DNA of 64,000 nt from G965230065 sp965230065 (GTDB lineage Bacteria; Bacteroidota; Bacteroidia; Cytophagales; Cyclobacteriaceae), in NCBI GenBank assembly GCA_965230065.1, contig OZ245942.1, positions 434,001-498,000 of the forward strand. The letters are read 5' to 3'. This document shows positions 16,237 through 24,382 of the stretch, one piece after another (the first letter of the stretch is position 1; every line of letters begins with the position of its first letter). The notes beneath the pieces were generated by a model that made no database searches, was not told where the DNA came from, and saw only the letters and a list, made by a program, of their open reading frames with translations. The position numbers and the translations under genes are program-made.

Positions 16237-18153
16237 ATGCTAATCAAGCCAGGTAATTTACTTGCTACCATCAATACTCCCGAAGACCTTCGGAAACTTA
16301 ATCAGGACCAACTGGTACAGCTTTCCGGGGAATTGCGACAATTTATCATAGACATGGTATCGGTTTACGGTGGGCACTTTGGGGCAAGCCTGGGCGTAGT
16401 AGAACTTACCACGGCCCTCCATTATGTATTTAATACCCCTTACGACCAACTGGTGTGGGATGTGGGCCATCAGGCTTACGGGCATAAAATATTGACAGGG
16501 CGCCGGGATGTATTTCATACCAACCGCCTGTACAAAGGGCTTTCAGGTTTCCCTAAACGAAGCGAAAGTGAGTACGATGCCTTTGGCGTAGGCCACTCTT
16601 CTACTTCTATTTCTGCGGCACTGGGCATGGCAGTAGCTTCAAAATATCAGGGCAATGATGACAAATACCACGTGGCTGTAATTGGCGATGGTGCCTTAAC
16701 GGGCGGTATGGCTTTTGAAGCTATGAACCACGCCGGGGTTTCAGATGCCAATATCCTGATTGTTTTGAATGACAATTGTATGTCTATTGACCCCAACGTG
16801 GGCGCGCTGAAAGATTACCTTACTGACATCACCACTTCTGAAACTTACAATAAGTTCAGGGAAGATGTATGGAAAATACTGGGGAAGATTAGCAAGTTTG
16901 GCAAAAGCGCGCAGGAAATTGTTTCTAACCTGGAAACCAGCCTGAAAGCCTTTTTGCTCAAAGAAAGCAACCTTTTTGAGTCGCTGAATTTTCGCTACTT
17001 CGGCCCTGTGGATGGGCATGATGTAAACCACCTGGTAAGCGTTCTTTCTGACCTGAAAAAAATACCCGGCCCAAAAATCCTGCATTGTGTTACCGTAAAA
17101 GGAAAGGGCTACTTGCAAGCCGAAAAAGACCAAACCAAATGGCACGCGCCCGGTAAGTTTGACAAAGTATCCGGAGAAATCCATAAAAAAATCTATGACA
17201 CCCCACAGCCGCCCAAGTATCAACAAGTATTTGGCAATACCATTGTGGAATTGGCCGAAAAAAACGAAAAAATTGTAGGCGTTACCCCGGCCATGCCTTC
17301 CGGTTCTTCTATGAACATTATGATGAAGGCCATGCCCGACCGGGCTTTTGATGTGGGCATTGCTGAGCAACATGCTGTTACTTTTTCGGCCGGGCTGGCA
17401 ACGCAAGGGTTGATCCCTTTCTGTAATATCTACAGTACTTTCATGCAGCGGGCGTATGACCAGGTGATCCACGATGTGTGCATCCAAAACCTGCCTGTGA
17501 TTTTCTGCCTGGACCGGGCCGGTATCGCGGGTGCCGATGGCCCCACCCACCATGGGGCTTATGATTTGGCGTACATGCGCTGCCTGCCCAATATGGTAGT
17601 TTCAGCCCCTATGAATGAAGCCGAATTGCGCAACCTGATGTATACAGCTACTTTTCACCAAGACGGGCCATTTACCATTCGCTACCCCCGTGGACAAGGC
17701 GTGATGCCCGAATGGAAAACGCCTATGGAAGAAATTGAAATTGGAAAAGGAAGAATCATCAAAGAGGGAGAAGACCTGGCCATACTTACTGTTGGCCACA
17801 TTGGCAATTATGCAGCAGAGGCTTGTGCTGCCCTTGGGAAAGAAGGCTTGTCCCCCGCTCATTACGACATGCGCTTTGTAAAGCCGCTGGATGAAGAACT
17901 ATTGCACGAAATATTTTCACGCTTCAAGAAAGTGATTACCGTGGAAGACGGCTGCCTCATGGGTGGCTTTGGCAGTGCTGTGCTTGAGTTTATGGCTGAT
18001 CATGATTATCATGGCACATCAGTAAAAAGGCTGGGAATCCCCGATGCGGTAATAGAACACGGGGAGCAAATAGAACTGCACCAGGAGTGCGGTTATGACC
18101 CGGAGGCTATTGCCAATACGGTGAAGGCCATGATGGAAATAGAGACAATATAA
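16237..18153 (+). CDS. dxs: 1-deoxy-D-xylulose-5-phosphate synthase
   Basis: This thiamine-diphosphate enzyme condenses pyruvate and glyceraldehyde 3-phosphate in the first step of the MEP isoprenoid pathway. The protein (about 638 aa) has the conserved GGHFGASLGVVELTTALHYVF, WDVGHQAYGHKILTGRRD and the ThDP-binding GDGALTGGMAFEAMNHAG followed by LNDNCMSIDPNVG. The pyrimidine-binding domain has FDVGIAEQHAVTFSAGLA, and a transketolase C-terminal domain follows. I use the ATG at 16237; a TTG four codons earlier is possible but adds nothing conserved. It is a single-gene unit followed by a palindromic element at 18163. Confidence 0.97.
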   Translation: MLIKPGNLLATINTPEDLRKLNQDQLVQLSGELRQFIIDMVSVYGGHFGASLGVVELTTALHYVFNTPYDQLVWDVGHQAYGHKILTGRRDVFHTNRLYKGLSGFPKRSESEYDAFGVGHSSTSISAALGMAVASKYQGNDDKYHVAVIGDGALTGGMAFEAMNHAGVSDANILIVLNDNCMSIDPNVGALKDYLTDITTSETYNKFREDVWKILGKISKFGKSAQEIVSNLETSLKAFLLKESNLFESLNFRYFGPVDGHDVNHLVSVLSDLKKIPGPKILHCVTVKGKGYLQAEKDQTKWHAPGKFDKVSGEIHKKIYDTPQPPKYQQVFGNTIVELAEKNEKIVGVTPAMPSGSSMNIMMKAMPDRAFDVGIAEQHAVTFSAGLATQGLIPFCNIYSTFMQRAYDQVIHDVCIQNLPVIFCLDRAGIAGADGPTHHGAYDLAYMRCLPNMVVSAPMNEAELRNLMYTATFHQDGPFTIRYPRGQGVMPEWKTPMEEIEIGKGRIIKEGEDLAILTVGHIGNYAAEACAALGKEGLSPAHYDMRFVKPLDEELLHEIFSRFKKVITVEDGCLMGGFGSAVLEFMADHDYHGTSVKRLGIPDAVIEHGEQIELHQECGYDPEAIANTVKAMMEIETI

Positions 18154-18162
18154 AATAGTTAT

Positions 18163-18199
18163 GTGTCCGCCACATCTGAAGCATAGAAGTGGCGGACAC
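18163..18199. repeat. GTCCGCCAC palindrome, copy 1
   Basis: The left arm gtgtccgccacatct and right arm agaagtggcggacac pair with one mismatch around a 7-base loop. It lies 10 bases after the dxs stop codon. The same arm occurs at 43475 and 60816. No T-tract follows directly, so it is better read as a dispersed palindrome than as a classical terminator. Confidence 0.85.
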
Positions 18200-18315
18200 T
18201 TTCATTTACATCTGTATCAATAGAAACTTCAAAAGCTGCTTTCCTCAAAAAGCTGCTTTTATTTTGAAAATTTTCATATTATCAGCAACTTTTTATTCTC
18301 TTCTTCCGTTATTGG

Positions 18316-18327
18316 TTGATAAATCAA
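18316..18327. promoter_or_regulatory. Likely MarR operator 1 (upstream of marR)
   Basis: The inverted repeat TTGATAAATCAA lies 14 bases before the MarR start codon. A nearly identical 12-mer, TTGATATATCAA, precedes the next gene. MarR proteins bind such palindromes and usually repress their own genes, so autoregulation is inferred. Confidence 0.6.
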
Positions 18328-18341
18328 TAATTGATTATTAA

Positions 18342-18782
18342 ATGAATAATAGCGAAGACAAACTGGAAGAAGTAATCTATTTTCTGTTGGACCGAACCAT
18401 ACGACGAGCCAAACAATATTCTCAAAAAGAATTTGTACAACGGGATTTCGGTTTAACGGTAGATCAGTGGGTTATCCTAAAGCGCATCAGTGAAAGCAAC
18501 GGGGTAAGCCAGGTAGAAATTTCAGAATCTACCTATAAAGATCCTGCTGCCATTACCCGGATTATTGATTTTTTGGTGAAAGAAAATTTGGTTGAGCGCC
18601 GTATGAACGCGGAAGATCGTCGAAAGTTTAACGTTTATCTCACCCCTAAAGGCAAAACTACTGTAGACAAGGTTTTACCGATAGTAGTAGAAATAAGAAA
18701 AACAGGCATCCGGGATATTGAACAGAATGAACTGGAAAACCTGAAAAATACACTGAATAAAATATATGAGAATATGAGTTAA
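18342..18782 (+). CDS. MarR-family transcriptional regulator
   Basis: This 146-residue winged-helix repressor shows the MarR layout: an N-terminal dimerisation helix, then GLTVDQWVILKRISESNGVSQVEISESTYKDPAAITRIIDFLVKENLVERR (helix-turn-helix, about 40-90), then the wing MNAEDRRKFNVYLTPKGK, then a C-terminal dimerisation helix. The ADDRRK-like EDRRKFNVYLT motif is the classical wing signature. It precedes a DOMON protein and an NTF2-like protein, with matching palindromes before the marR and DOMON genes, so these three genes are probably one regulated cluster. The inducing ligand is unknown; MarR proteins often sense phenolic compounds or oxidants. Confidence 0.93.
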   Translation: MNNSEDKLEEVIYFLLDRTIRRAKQYSQKEFVQRDFGLTVDQWVILKRISESNGVSQVEISESTYKDPAAITRIIDFLVKENLVERRMNAEDRRKFNVYLTPKGKTTVDKVLPIVVEIRKTGIRDIEQNELENLKNTLNKIYENMS

Positions 18783-18800
18783 AAAATTTTATCATATTAG

Positions 18801-18812
18801 TTGATATATCAA
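18801..18812. promoter_or_regulatory. Likely MarR operator 2 (upstream of DOMON gene)
   Basis: The perfect palindrome TTGATATATCAA lies 19 bases before the DOMON gene start. The flanks are also shared with operator 1 (GTTGATAnATCAATnATT). Repression of the DOMON/NTF2 pair by the upstream MarR protein is inferred. Confidence 0.6.
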
Positions 18813-18831
18813 TTATTTAAAAGTCAATATA

Positions 18832-19356
18832 ATGAATGCTTCTATGGTCGCAAGTTTTATGATGCTCTTGTACTTTGGGATATTTTGGCAAAACCGAACA
18901 AACGTCCGTGAAAAAGAAAATTATCGATCAATTTCTATTAACGGGATGGCATTTCAATGGAAAGTAGAAGGAGATATGCTGCATTGCAAGGCCATCGCTC
19001 CGTGCAAAGGATGGATAGCCGTAGGTTTTCATACTAAAGACCAATTAGCGGGCACACACCTTATCATGGGTGCTGCTGAAGAAGGCTTTTATAAAATGGA
19101 TGACCGCTACATTGTACGCCCCGGTTTACACAAAAACATGCTGGAACTGGGCGTGCAGGAAGCTTTATATAACAAAAGTGTAACCGAAAGTGACAACCAA
19201 ACCACCATGCAATTCTCTGTGCCCCTGATAACAACAGACGCTTATCATCAGGATTTAATTCCCGGCAAAACTTATTACGTTTTACTGGCATACAGTCTGG
19301 AAGACGACTTCCAGCACCATTCTATCATGCGTACTTCTGTTTCAATCAATTTATAA
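18832..19356 (+). CDS. DOMON-domain secreted or membrane-anchored protein
   Basis: This 174-residue protein has an N-terminal hydrophobic segment (MVASFMMLLYFGIFW) that acts as a signal or anchor. The rest is a beta-rich DOMON-type domain: it includes FQWKVEGDMLHCKAIAPCKGWIAVGFHTKDQLAGTHLIMGA, matching the DOMON pattern of a GWIAVGF strand followed by a hydrophobic strand, and ends with an HHSIMRTSVSINL strand. Family knowledge: DOMON domains bind heme or sugars and act in extracytoplasmic redox. A heme-ligating Met or His is not assignable by eye. It is in the MarR-controlled cluster and precedes the NTF2-like gene by 17 bases. Confidence 0.72.
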   Translation: MNASMVASFMMLLYFGIFWQNRTNVREKENYRSISINGMAFQWKVEGDMLHCKAIAPCKGWIAVGFHTKDQLAGTHLIMGAAEEGFYKMDDRYIVRPGLHKNMLELGVQEALYNKSVTESDNQTTMQFSVPLITTDAYHQDLIPGKTYYVLLAYSLEDDFQHHSIMRTSVSINL

Positions 19357-19373
19357 TTAAAATGTAAATCACT

Positions 19374-19823
19374 ATGAAAAAGTTAAAGTTAATTTCAATG
19401 CTCACAACATGCGTTTTTTTAATTGGGCAAAGCGTAATGGCACAAGCTTCACAAGGGGGTGAAAATGAAAAAATCAAACGAGCCATTACACAGTTTGTAA
19501 AAGGCGGGGATGCGCAAGATGTAGCATCTTTGGACAAAGTGATGCATCCCGGGTTCAGGGTTGTCGTAAACAATGCGTTTGGCAGTAACAAAATAGACAT
19601 CATGACCAAAGAGGCTTATCTGGGGCTGATGAAAGAGGGGCAAATTGGCGGCACTCCCCGCAGTATTCAAATACTGTCTTTAGAAACCATAGACAATATT
19701 GCCACTGCCAAAGTAAAGCTGGAAAGCGACAAGTTACGTTTCACCTCACTTTACTCATTTGTACGCACTCCTGACCAACAATGGCTTCTCATAAACGACA
19801 TGCCGCATATAGAAGCTAAATAA
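19374..19823 (+). CDS. Secreted NTF2-like/lumazine-binding-family protein
   Basis: The 149-residue protein has a cleavable signal peptide (LISMLTTCVFLIGQSVMAQA). The mature part fits the NTF2-like cone fold: an initial helix (EKIKRAITQFVKGGDAQDVASLDKVMHPGFRVVVN) is followed by strands including AKVKLESDKLRFTSLYSFVR and a final WLLINDMPHIEAK. Such domains are often called putative lumazine-binding proteins and have no single function; they bind small molecules or support multienzyme reactions. It is co-transcribed with the DOMON gene and lies in the MarR cluster. Confidence 0.8.
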   Translation: MKKLKLISMLTTCVFLIGQSVMAQASQGGENEKIKRAITQFVKGGDAQDVASLDKVMHPGFRVVVNNAFGSNKIDIMTKEAYLGLMKEGQIGGTPRSIQILSLETIDNIATAKVKLESDKLRFTSLYSFVRTPDQQWLLINDMPHIEAK

Positions 19824-19895
19824 AAAAAGGCCAAAGTCAATCGGTCTCCGCTCTAAAAGCCCTGACTAGCTGCGGATACATTTTAGAATAAATAA

Positions 19896-20108
19896 AGTAT
19901 TGGCTATAGGGCTTTCCTATTCCATCAAAACCACACGTACAACAATTTGGGGCTACCTCAGACAATAGGATCGGGAACAGTGCAGGCACTCCTTGTTTCA
20001 GACAATATTACCAATATGGTAGTGCCCAAATCGGCAAAGAATGCAAACTTTAGGTGGGGTATTAACTTTCAGATGGATAATCCAAAAACCTTTGATTTTC
20101 GGTATTAG
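19896..20108 (+). pseudogene. Possible remnant of an outer-membrane barrel C-terminus
   Basis: This frame is open for about 70 codons without a credible start. It encodes a segment ending NFRWGINFQMDNPKTFDFRY and then a stop. Alternating hydrophobic residues and a final aromatic are typical of the last strands of outer-membrane barrels such as TonB-dependent receptors. It may be the decayed tail of a deleted gene. The match is by pattern only. Confidence 0.25.
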
Positions 20109-20135
20109 GGCGAATTCCAGTTTCAGTCTATATAT

Positions 20136-20175
20136 AAAAAAAGACACATCAATTATTCGTTGATGTGCCTTTTTA
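20136..20175. terminator. Bidirectional terminator 3' of MFS gene
   Basis: The stem gacacatcaa/ttgatgtgcc has a 7-base loop and an A-rich left flank and a T-rich right flank. It can end transcription of the minus-strand MFS gene and of plus-strand readthrough. Confidence 0.7.
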
Positions 20176-20224
20176 TCTTGGCTTCATCTCATCGCTTTGA
20201 TGAGCAAGCACGCTATATATTTTT

Positions 20225-21469
20225 TTATGATGCAGAGGTGGCCTCTGTAGGAATTTTTTCTGTCTTCTTTGTATTTTTTTGCCAGAAGAAGAATATGGTA
20301 AACAGTACAATTAATATGGCAGGAAATAAAACCATCTTTTCCAGGGTTTCTTGTCCGGCTGCCAGCTCCAATGCGTCCCCGGTAAGGCCTTCTGCCACAT
20401 ATTCTGCACGGGAATTGTCAATCCAGCTACCGATAATAGGCTGCCAGATAACGGAAGAAAACATACCCACGCCACCAATGATGGACATACCCAGGGCGCT
20501 ACTCAATGGAGCTCTTTGGGCTACGGCCCCTACCATCACCGGCCAGAAATAGCAAATACCAAAAGCATAAATGACAGCTGCCACATAGGCCAAAGGCCCT
20601 GTAACCGTACTGAACATATAAATACCAATAGCTGCTAAGATTGAACCTGCCAGCAAAACCCCTGTCTGGCCAAGTTTATCAACCACCGGGCCTGCAAAGA
20701 ACCTTCCAAATGCCATCATTCCAGTAGTGAGGGCTAACAGCAACATAGGCTCAGCGCCACTTCTGCTCAATACGATGCTTACCCACTGCTGAGGGCCAAA
20801 CTCTGAAATCGCGGTGAGCGTCATGGTGAAAAACAAGAATATATACACAGGAGTGAGCATTGCCTTAAAGTTTTCTTTAAGCGAATTGGCCCCTTCCACT
20901 TTGGGTTTGGGAAAAGTTTTTCCATAGAATAAAGCGGCATAGATAAGTGTTGGAATCATAATGACCCACATCTGCGCTTCCCAGGTTAATCCAAAATCCG
21001 TCATGAATTTAGAGATGAGGGACCCGAGAACGATACCACCAGGGAACCACATATGGAACCTGTTGAGCATCTTATTCATTTTCACTCCGGAATAGGTATC
21101 TGCAATCATGGGATTACAGGCTGCTTCGGTACATCCATTACCAATACCAATGAGAAGCGTGGAAATCAGTAAAGTAGCATAGCCACCTGCATAAATAGTC
21201 AGCACAATCCCCAGGGTGTGGGCGACAAAAGCTACCAGCATGATATTTTTAGGGCCAAATGTATGGTACACCAACCCTCCAATAATCATAGATATGGGAA
21301 ATCCCAAAAACCACATTGAATTAATAAACCCTAACTGCTCAGCAGTAAGGCCAAATTGGTTGCCAAGTTCAGGTAAAATGCCAGCCCTGATTGAAAATGA
21401 AAAAGCGGTGGTAATCAGTGCAAAGCAACTCCCATAAAATAAGGCGTCTTTGTTAACGTTTTCGTTCAT
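20225..21469 (-). CDS. Major facilitator superfamily transporter
   Basis: This 414-residue protein has about twelve hydrophobic helices with the usual 6+6 split: a central cytoplasmic loop (KTFPKPKVEGANSLKENFKAM, about residues 195-215) separates the halves. MFS signatures include GLVYHTFGPKNIMLV after helix 2 and GRFFAGPVVDKLGQTG in the second half. The C-terminus is charged and cytoplasmic. The family imports or exports small solutes by proton or cation coupling. Similar Bacteroidota proteins often accompany sugar-acid genes, but no such gene is adjacent, so the substrate is unknown. It is a single gene with its own terminator. Confidence 0.9.
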   Translation of the reverse strand: MNENVNKDALFYGSCFALITTAFSFSIRAGILPELGNQFGLTAEQLGFINSMWFLGFPISMIIGGLVYHTFGPKNIMLVAFVAHTLGIVLTIYAGGYATLLISTLLIGIGNGCTEAACNPMIADTYSGVKMNKMLNRFHMWFPGGIVLGSLISKFMTDFGLTWEAQMWVIMIPTLIYAALFYGKTFPKPKVEGANSLKENFKAMLTPVYIFLFFTMTLTAISEFGPQQWVSIVLSRSGAEPMLLLALTTGMMAFGRFFAGPVVDKLGQTGVLLAGSILAAIGIYMFSTVTGPLAYVAAVIYAFGICYFWPVMVGAVAQRAPLSSALGMSIIGGVGMFSSVIWQPIIGSWIDNSRAEYVAEGLTGDALELAAGQETLEKMVLFPAILIVLFTIFFFWQKNTKKTEKIPTEATSAS

Positions 21470-21871
21470 TGATTTTAAGTTTTAGGTTATTAATATTTTA
21501 ATATGCCAACAACGGATTAAAATAAAACAGATTGCGAAACTAGTAGTTCTATTTAAAAACAGGAAAATTGCATGTATAATATTGAAATGATAATTTAAAC
21601 TAGTTGCTGAAGGTTTTTTTTGAATAATCGATGATAAATATAAACCGAAAATTTAACCTTCCATAATATAGCGGAATAAAATTGGAGATTTTACATATCA
21701 GAAGTAGGCCGGCACAATAATAGCAGCCCATATATATGATGTTTAAAACACTGGTTTACAGAATGTTATACAATACAAATATCGCACACCCCTGTGAGTT
21801 GTCACATTACATTGAAGTATAAAAGAAAGGAAGGAAATACCACTACAATCAGTGAAACCGATTGCAAAAAA
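21470..21871. other. AT-rich intergenic region upstream of MFS gene
   Basis: This stretch of 402 bases is AT-rich with no convincing gene. It contains the presumed MFS promoter on the minus strand, and near 21850-21868 a small CAATC/GATTG stem just 3' of the SDR gene. I see nothing else of note. Confidence 0.5.
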
Positions 21872-23344
21872 TCAAGACGATGTCATTACTTCATCTTGTC
21901 GCTTGTTATAATCGATAATACGCCGGGCCATGCCTGGAAAAACAAAAGCGTGCAGCGGTAAAACGGTATACCAGTATAATCGCCCCAGCAATCCATGTGG
22001 CCGATAGGTGGCCGTTTGTAAAAGAAACGTTTTTTCATCTTCATCTTTACAAATCCTGAACTCCAGCCAGGCTTCTCCGGGCAGCTTCATTTCGGCGTAC
22101 AGCAACAATCTTTTTTCTTGCTTATCCGCTACCAGCACACGCCAAAAGTCCAGGGCATCCCCGGCCACCAATGTATCGGAACTGCGCCTGCCCCTGCGCA
22201 GCCCAACCCCTCCCGCCATTTTATCGAGAATACCTCTGATTTTCCACAAAAAGCCTAAATAATACCACCCCCGTTCTCCACCTATGCTCCAGATGTTATG
22301 CAACACTACTTCTTCAGGCTTTTCAAAATATACCTTCCGCACGTCTTTCAGGCAGCCATATTTGGGTACTTGAATGTGTTCGGTGAGGTTGACGATGAGT
22401 TTGCTGCTATTGAGCGAATCTTTCCAGGAAGACACCACTTCATTCTGGGCAATTCTGTCGAAAGCACGCTGAACAGCCTCTTTATATGAAAGCAAATCAA
22501 TATTTACTATTTCGTTAATGCCTTTCTGCTTTACCACCACCTCATTAATCATGCTGTCTACCAGGCTGCGGGCCAATGAAAAGGAAGTATTTGTTACAAA
22601 ATACAGCCATAGTGACGATAAATTTGGGGAAAGTACCGGCACAGTGATGATGTACCTTTTCAGTTTTCTGATTTCCGCAAATTGCAACAGCATTTGCTTA
22701 TAGGTGAGCACCTCTGGTCCGCCAATGTCAAAAACTTTATTGTAGGCTTCTTCTTTCAGGATAACACCTTCCAGGTATTGCAACACATTGCGCAAGGCGA
22801 TGGGCTGGCAGCGTGTATTTACCCAGCGGGGCGCTACCATAACAGGCAGTTTTTCAACCAAATCGCGGATGATTTCAAAAGAAGCCCCGCCCGAACCGAT
22901 GATGATAGCAGCCCGCAGTACTGTTACCGGAACTTTCCCTTTCATCAGAATATCTTCTACATTTTTTCTGGACTGAAGGTGTTCCGATAAGTCATCGTCG
23001 TTGACGATGCCGCTCAGATAAATAACCTGCCGTGTCCGGGTTTTGGCTATTTGGTTAGCAAAGTTAGAAGCTGCCTCTGCTTCCAGTTCGGCAAAGTTTT
23101 TATAAGAACTGCCCATAGAGTGTACGAGGTAATACGCTACATCTATATCAGCAGGAAGGTTTTTCAGGGTTTCTGCTTTTAAAAGATCCCCTTCATAAAA
23201 TTCAACTTTTTTTGCCAGTGATGCTTCTATTTCGATACGCCTGCGGTCCCTGACCAGGGCCACTACTTCGTGGCCATTTCTTACCAGCACCGACAGCAGC
23301 CGCCTGCCAATGTATCCATTTGCCCCTGTGAGTAATATTTTCAT
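21872..23344 (-). CDS. NAD(P)-binding SDR protein with DUF2867 domain
   Basis: The 490-residue protein fuses two parts. The N-terminal half (1 to about 300) is an atypical short-chain dehydrogenase with the nucleotide-binding TGANGYIGRRLL start, then VALVRDRRR, YYLVHSMGSSY and VIYLSGIV. The C-terminal half (about 310-480) matches DUF2867, a START-like fold, with LRRGRRSSDTLVAGDALDFWRV and a final RLYWYTVLPLHAFVFPGMARRI that may associate with membranes. Family knowledge: such fusions are widespread and uncharacterised, with suggested roles in lipid or quinone chemistry. It lies 65 bases downstream of the Spy/CpxP-like gene on the same strand. Confidence 0.85.
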   Translation of the reverse strand: MKILLTGANGYIGRRLLSVLVRNGHEVVALVRDRRRIEIEASLAKKVEFYEGDLLKAETLKNLPADIDVAYYLVHSMGSSYKNFAELEAEAASNFANQIAKTRTRQVIYLSGIVNDDDLSEHLQSRKNVEDILMKGKVPVTVLRAAIIIGSGGASFEIIRDLVEKLPVMVAPRWVNTRCQPIALRNVLQYLEGVILKEEAYNKVFDIGGPEVLTYKQMLLQFAEIRKLKRYIITVPVLSPNLSSLWLYFVTNTSFSLARSLVDSMINEVVVKQKGINEIVNIDLLSYKEAVQRAFDRIAQNEVVSSWKDSLNSSKLIVNLTEHIQVPKYGCLKDVRKVYFEKPEEVVLHNIWSIGGERGWYYLGFLWKIRGILDKMAGGVGLRRGRRSSDTLVAGDALDFWRVLVADKQEKRLLLYAEMKLPGEAWLEFRICKDEDEKTFLLQTATYRPHGLLGRLYWYTVLPLHAFVFPGMARRIIDYNKRQDEVMTSS

Positions 23345-23409
23345 ACTGATGTATTTATGATATAACCCGGGAGCAGCCGCAAGTGTTCACATAATTTCGT
23401 TTCTACTTC

Positions 23410-23868
23410 TCAATTATCATTATTTCCCTGGTCAAAATGCCTTCCGCCCCGGCGTTCTTTCAGTTGCTCAATCACCATGCGCCTGAAATCTTCTTCGGCT
23501 TTCAATAATTTTACGGTCTGCACAGAAGAAATCACCTCCTGGTATTTTTTTATAGCTTCCCCGGCAAACTTCAGCTCCTGCTCTTTGACGGCATGCATAT
23601 CCTCAAGAAGTTTTTGGGCTTTTTCCTCGGTAAGTTCTTCACTCGCTGCCGACCTTCTGAGAGAAAATTCTTCTTTCCGCAATGCCTGCTTTTGGCCATT
23701 AATTTGGTTGTACACAGGCCAGAATTTCTGGGCAGTCTCAGGGGTTAAATCCAAACGCTCTGTAATGAAGGCGATGCGCGCCGATTGCAGTTGTTCACGC
23801 CCACGCTGTGCCTCTGCGGCCTGAAAAATAATGAATAATAATCCGGTCAATACAATTAATTTTTTCAT
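23410..23868 (-). CDS. Spy/CpxP-like periplasmic protein
   Basis: This small secreted protein (152 aa) has a signal peptide (LIVLTGLLFIIFQAAEAQRG). The helical mature part carries an LTPETAQKFWPVYNQINGQKQALRKEEF segment resembling the LTxxQ repeat of the Spy/CpxP periplasmic chaperone family. A second helix, LTEEKAQKLLEDMHAVKEQELKFAGEAIKKYQEV, fits the paired-helix design. The tail is basic with RRGGRHFDQ. It is the last gene of a sigma/anti-sigma operon, so it probably helps sense or relieve envelope stress. Confidence 0.78.
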   Translation of the reverse strand: MKKLIVLTGLLFIIFQAAEAQRGREQLQSARIAFITERLDLTPETAQKFWPVYNQINGQKQALRKEEFSLRRSAASEELTEEKAQKLLEDMHAVKEQELKFAGEAIKKYQEVISSVQTVKLLKAEEDFRRMVIEQLKERRGGRHFDQGNNDN

Positions 23869-23889
23869 TATATGTTTTTTTTGTTTTAA

Positions 23890-23945
23890 GTCTACTGTTT
23901 ATAGTTTGATATTTTGTCTCCGGTATTCCGTATTCCATCTTCTCT
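23890..23945. repeat. Heptamer array G (between Spy-like and anti-sigma genes)
   Basis: Eight phased units are present: gtctact, gtttata, gtttgat, attttgt, ctccggt, attccgt, attccat, cttctct. The first four share GTTTnnT, the next ones nTTCCnT. The array ends at the stop codon of the anti-sigma-like gene. Confidence 0.7.
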
Positions 23946-24376
23946 CACAAAAACTCCTCAAGCTCTTCTATTGCTATTTCATCCGTATATTCTTCTGGAA
24001 TGGTCAGGTTTTGCCATTGGTCTTCCAGCAGTTCCGATTGCTCATCTTCTGCCAACGATATTTCCGTTACTCCCACATCACTCATTTCCAGGTACTCTAT
24101 CATGGCATCAGTAGAAACTTCAGCCAGTATATTTTGCGGAGCGCTGGTTTCTTCTGGCGTGCGTAACATGATAATAGCAGCGATAAAAAGAACGGCTACT
24201 GATGCAGCAACATAATATACTTTCTTAGATGCCAGTTGATAAACTGGCCTTTTACTTTCCAATTTCTGCTCTGCTATCCGCTTTTGAATGCGGTCAGCCA
24301 GTTTGTCGTGGTATCCTTCCGGGGCAGAAAAAATATCTTTTCGCTCCAGGTCTTCCAGGTTAATTTTCTTTTTCAT
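23945..24376 (-). CDS. Putative membrane-anchored anti-sigma protein (second copy)
   Basis: The 143-residue protein has a cytoplasmic start (KKKINLEDLERKDIFSAPEGYHDKLADRIQKRI), one membrane helix at about 52-68 (YYVAASVAVLFIAAIIML), and an acidic extracytoplasmic tail rich in Glu. The motif FSAPEGYHDKLADRIQKRI is typical of Bacteroidota regulators encoded after ECF sigma factors. It starts 6 bases after the sigma gene stop, so the two are translationally linked. Function as an anti-sigma factor is inferred from position. Confidence 0.78.
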   Translation of the reverse strand: MKKKINLEDLERKDIFSAPEGYHDKLADRIQKRIAEQKLESKRPVYQLASKKVYYVAASVAVLFIAAIIMLRTPEETSAPQNILAEVSTDAMIEYLEMSDVGVTEISLAEDEQSELLEDQWQNLTIPEEYTDEIAIEELEEFL

Positions 24377-24382
24377 CTCCCT

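Larger units (their letters stand above)
19824..20224. other. Intergenic region with possible barrel-protein remnant
   Basis: This stretch of 401 bases contains no complete gene. An open frame without a plausible start, 19896-20108, is described separately. A bidirectional terminator sits at 20136-20175. The rest shows nothing recognisable. Confidence 0.5.

Noticed and set aside
16741..17553. 270-codon open frame opposite dxs
   Set aside because: It lies wholly inside dxs on the other strand; the dxs frame contains all conserved motifs.
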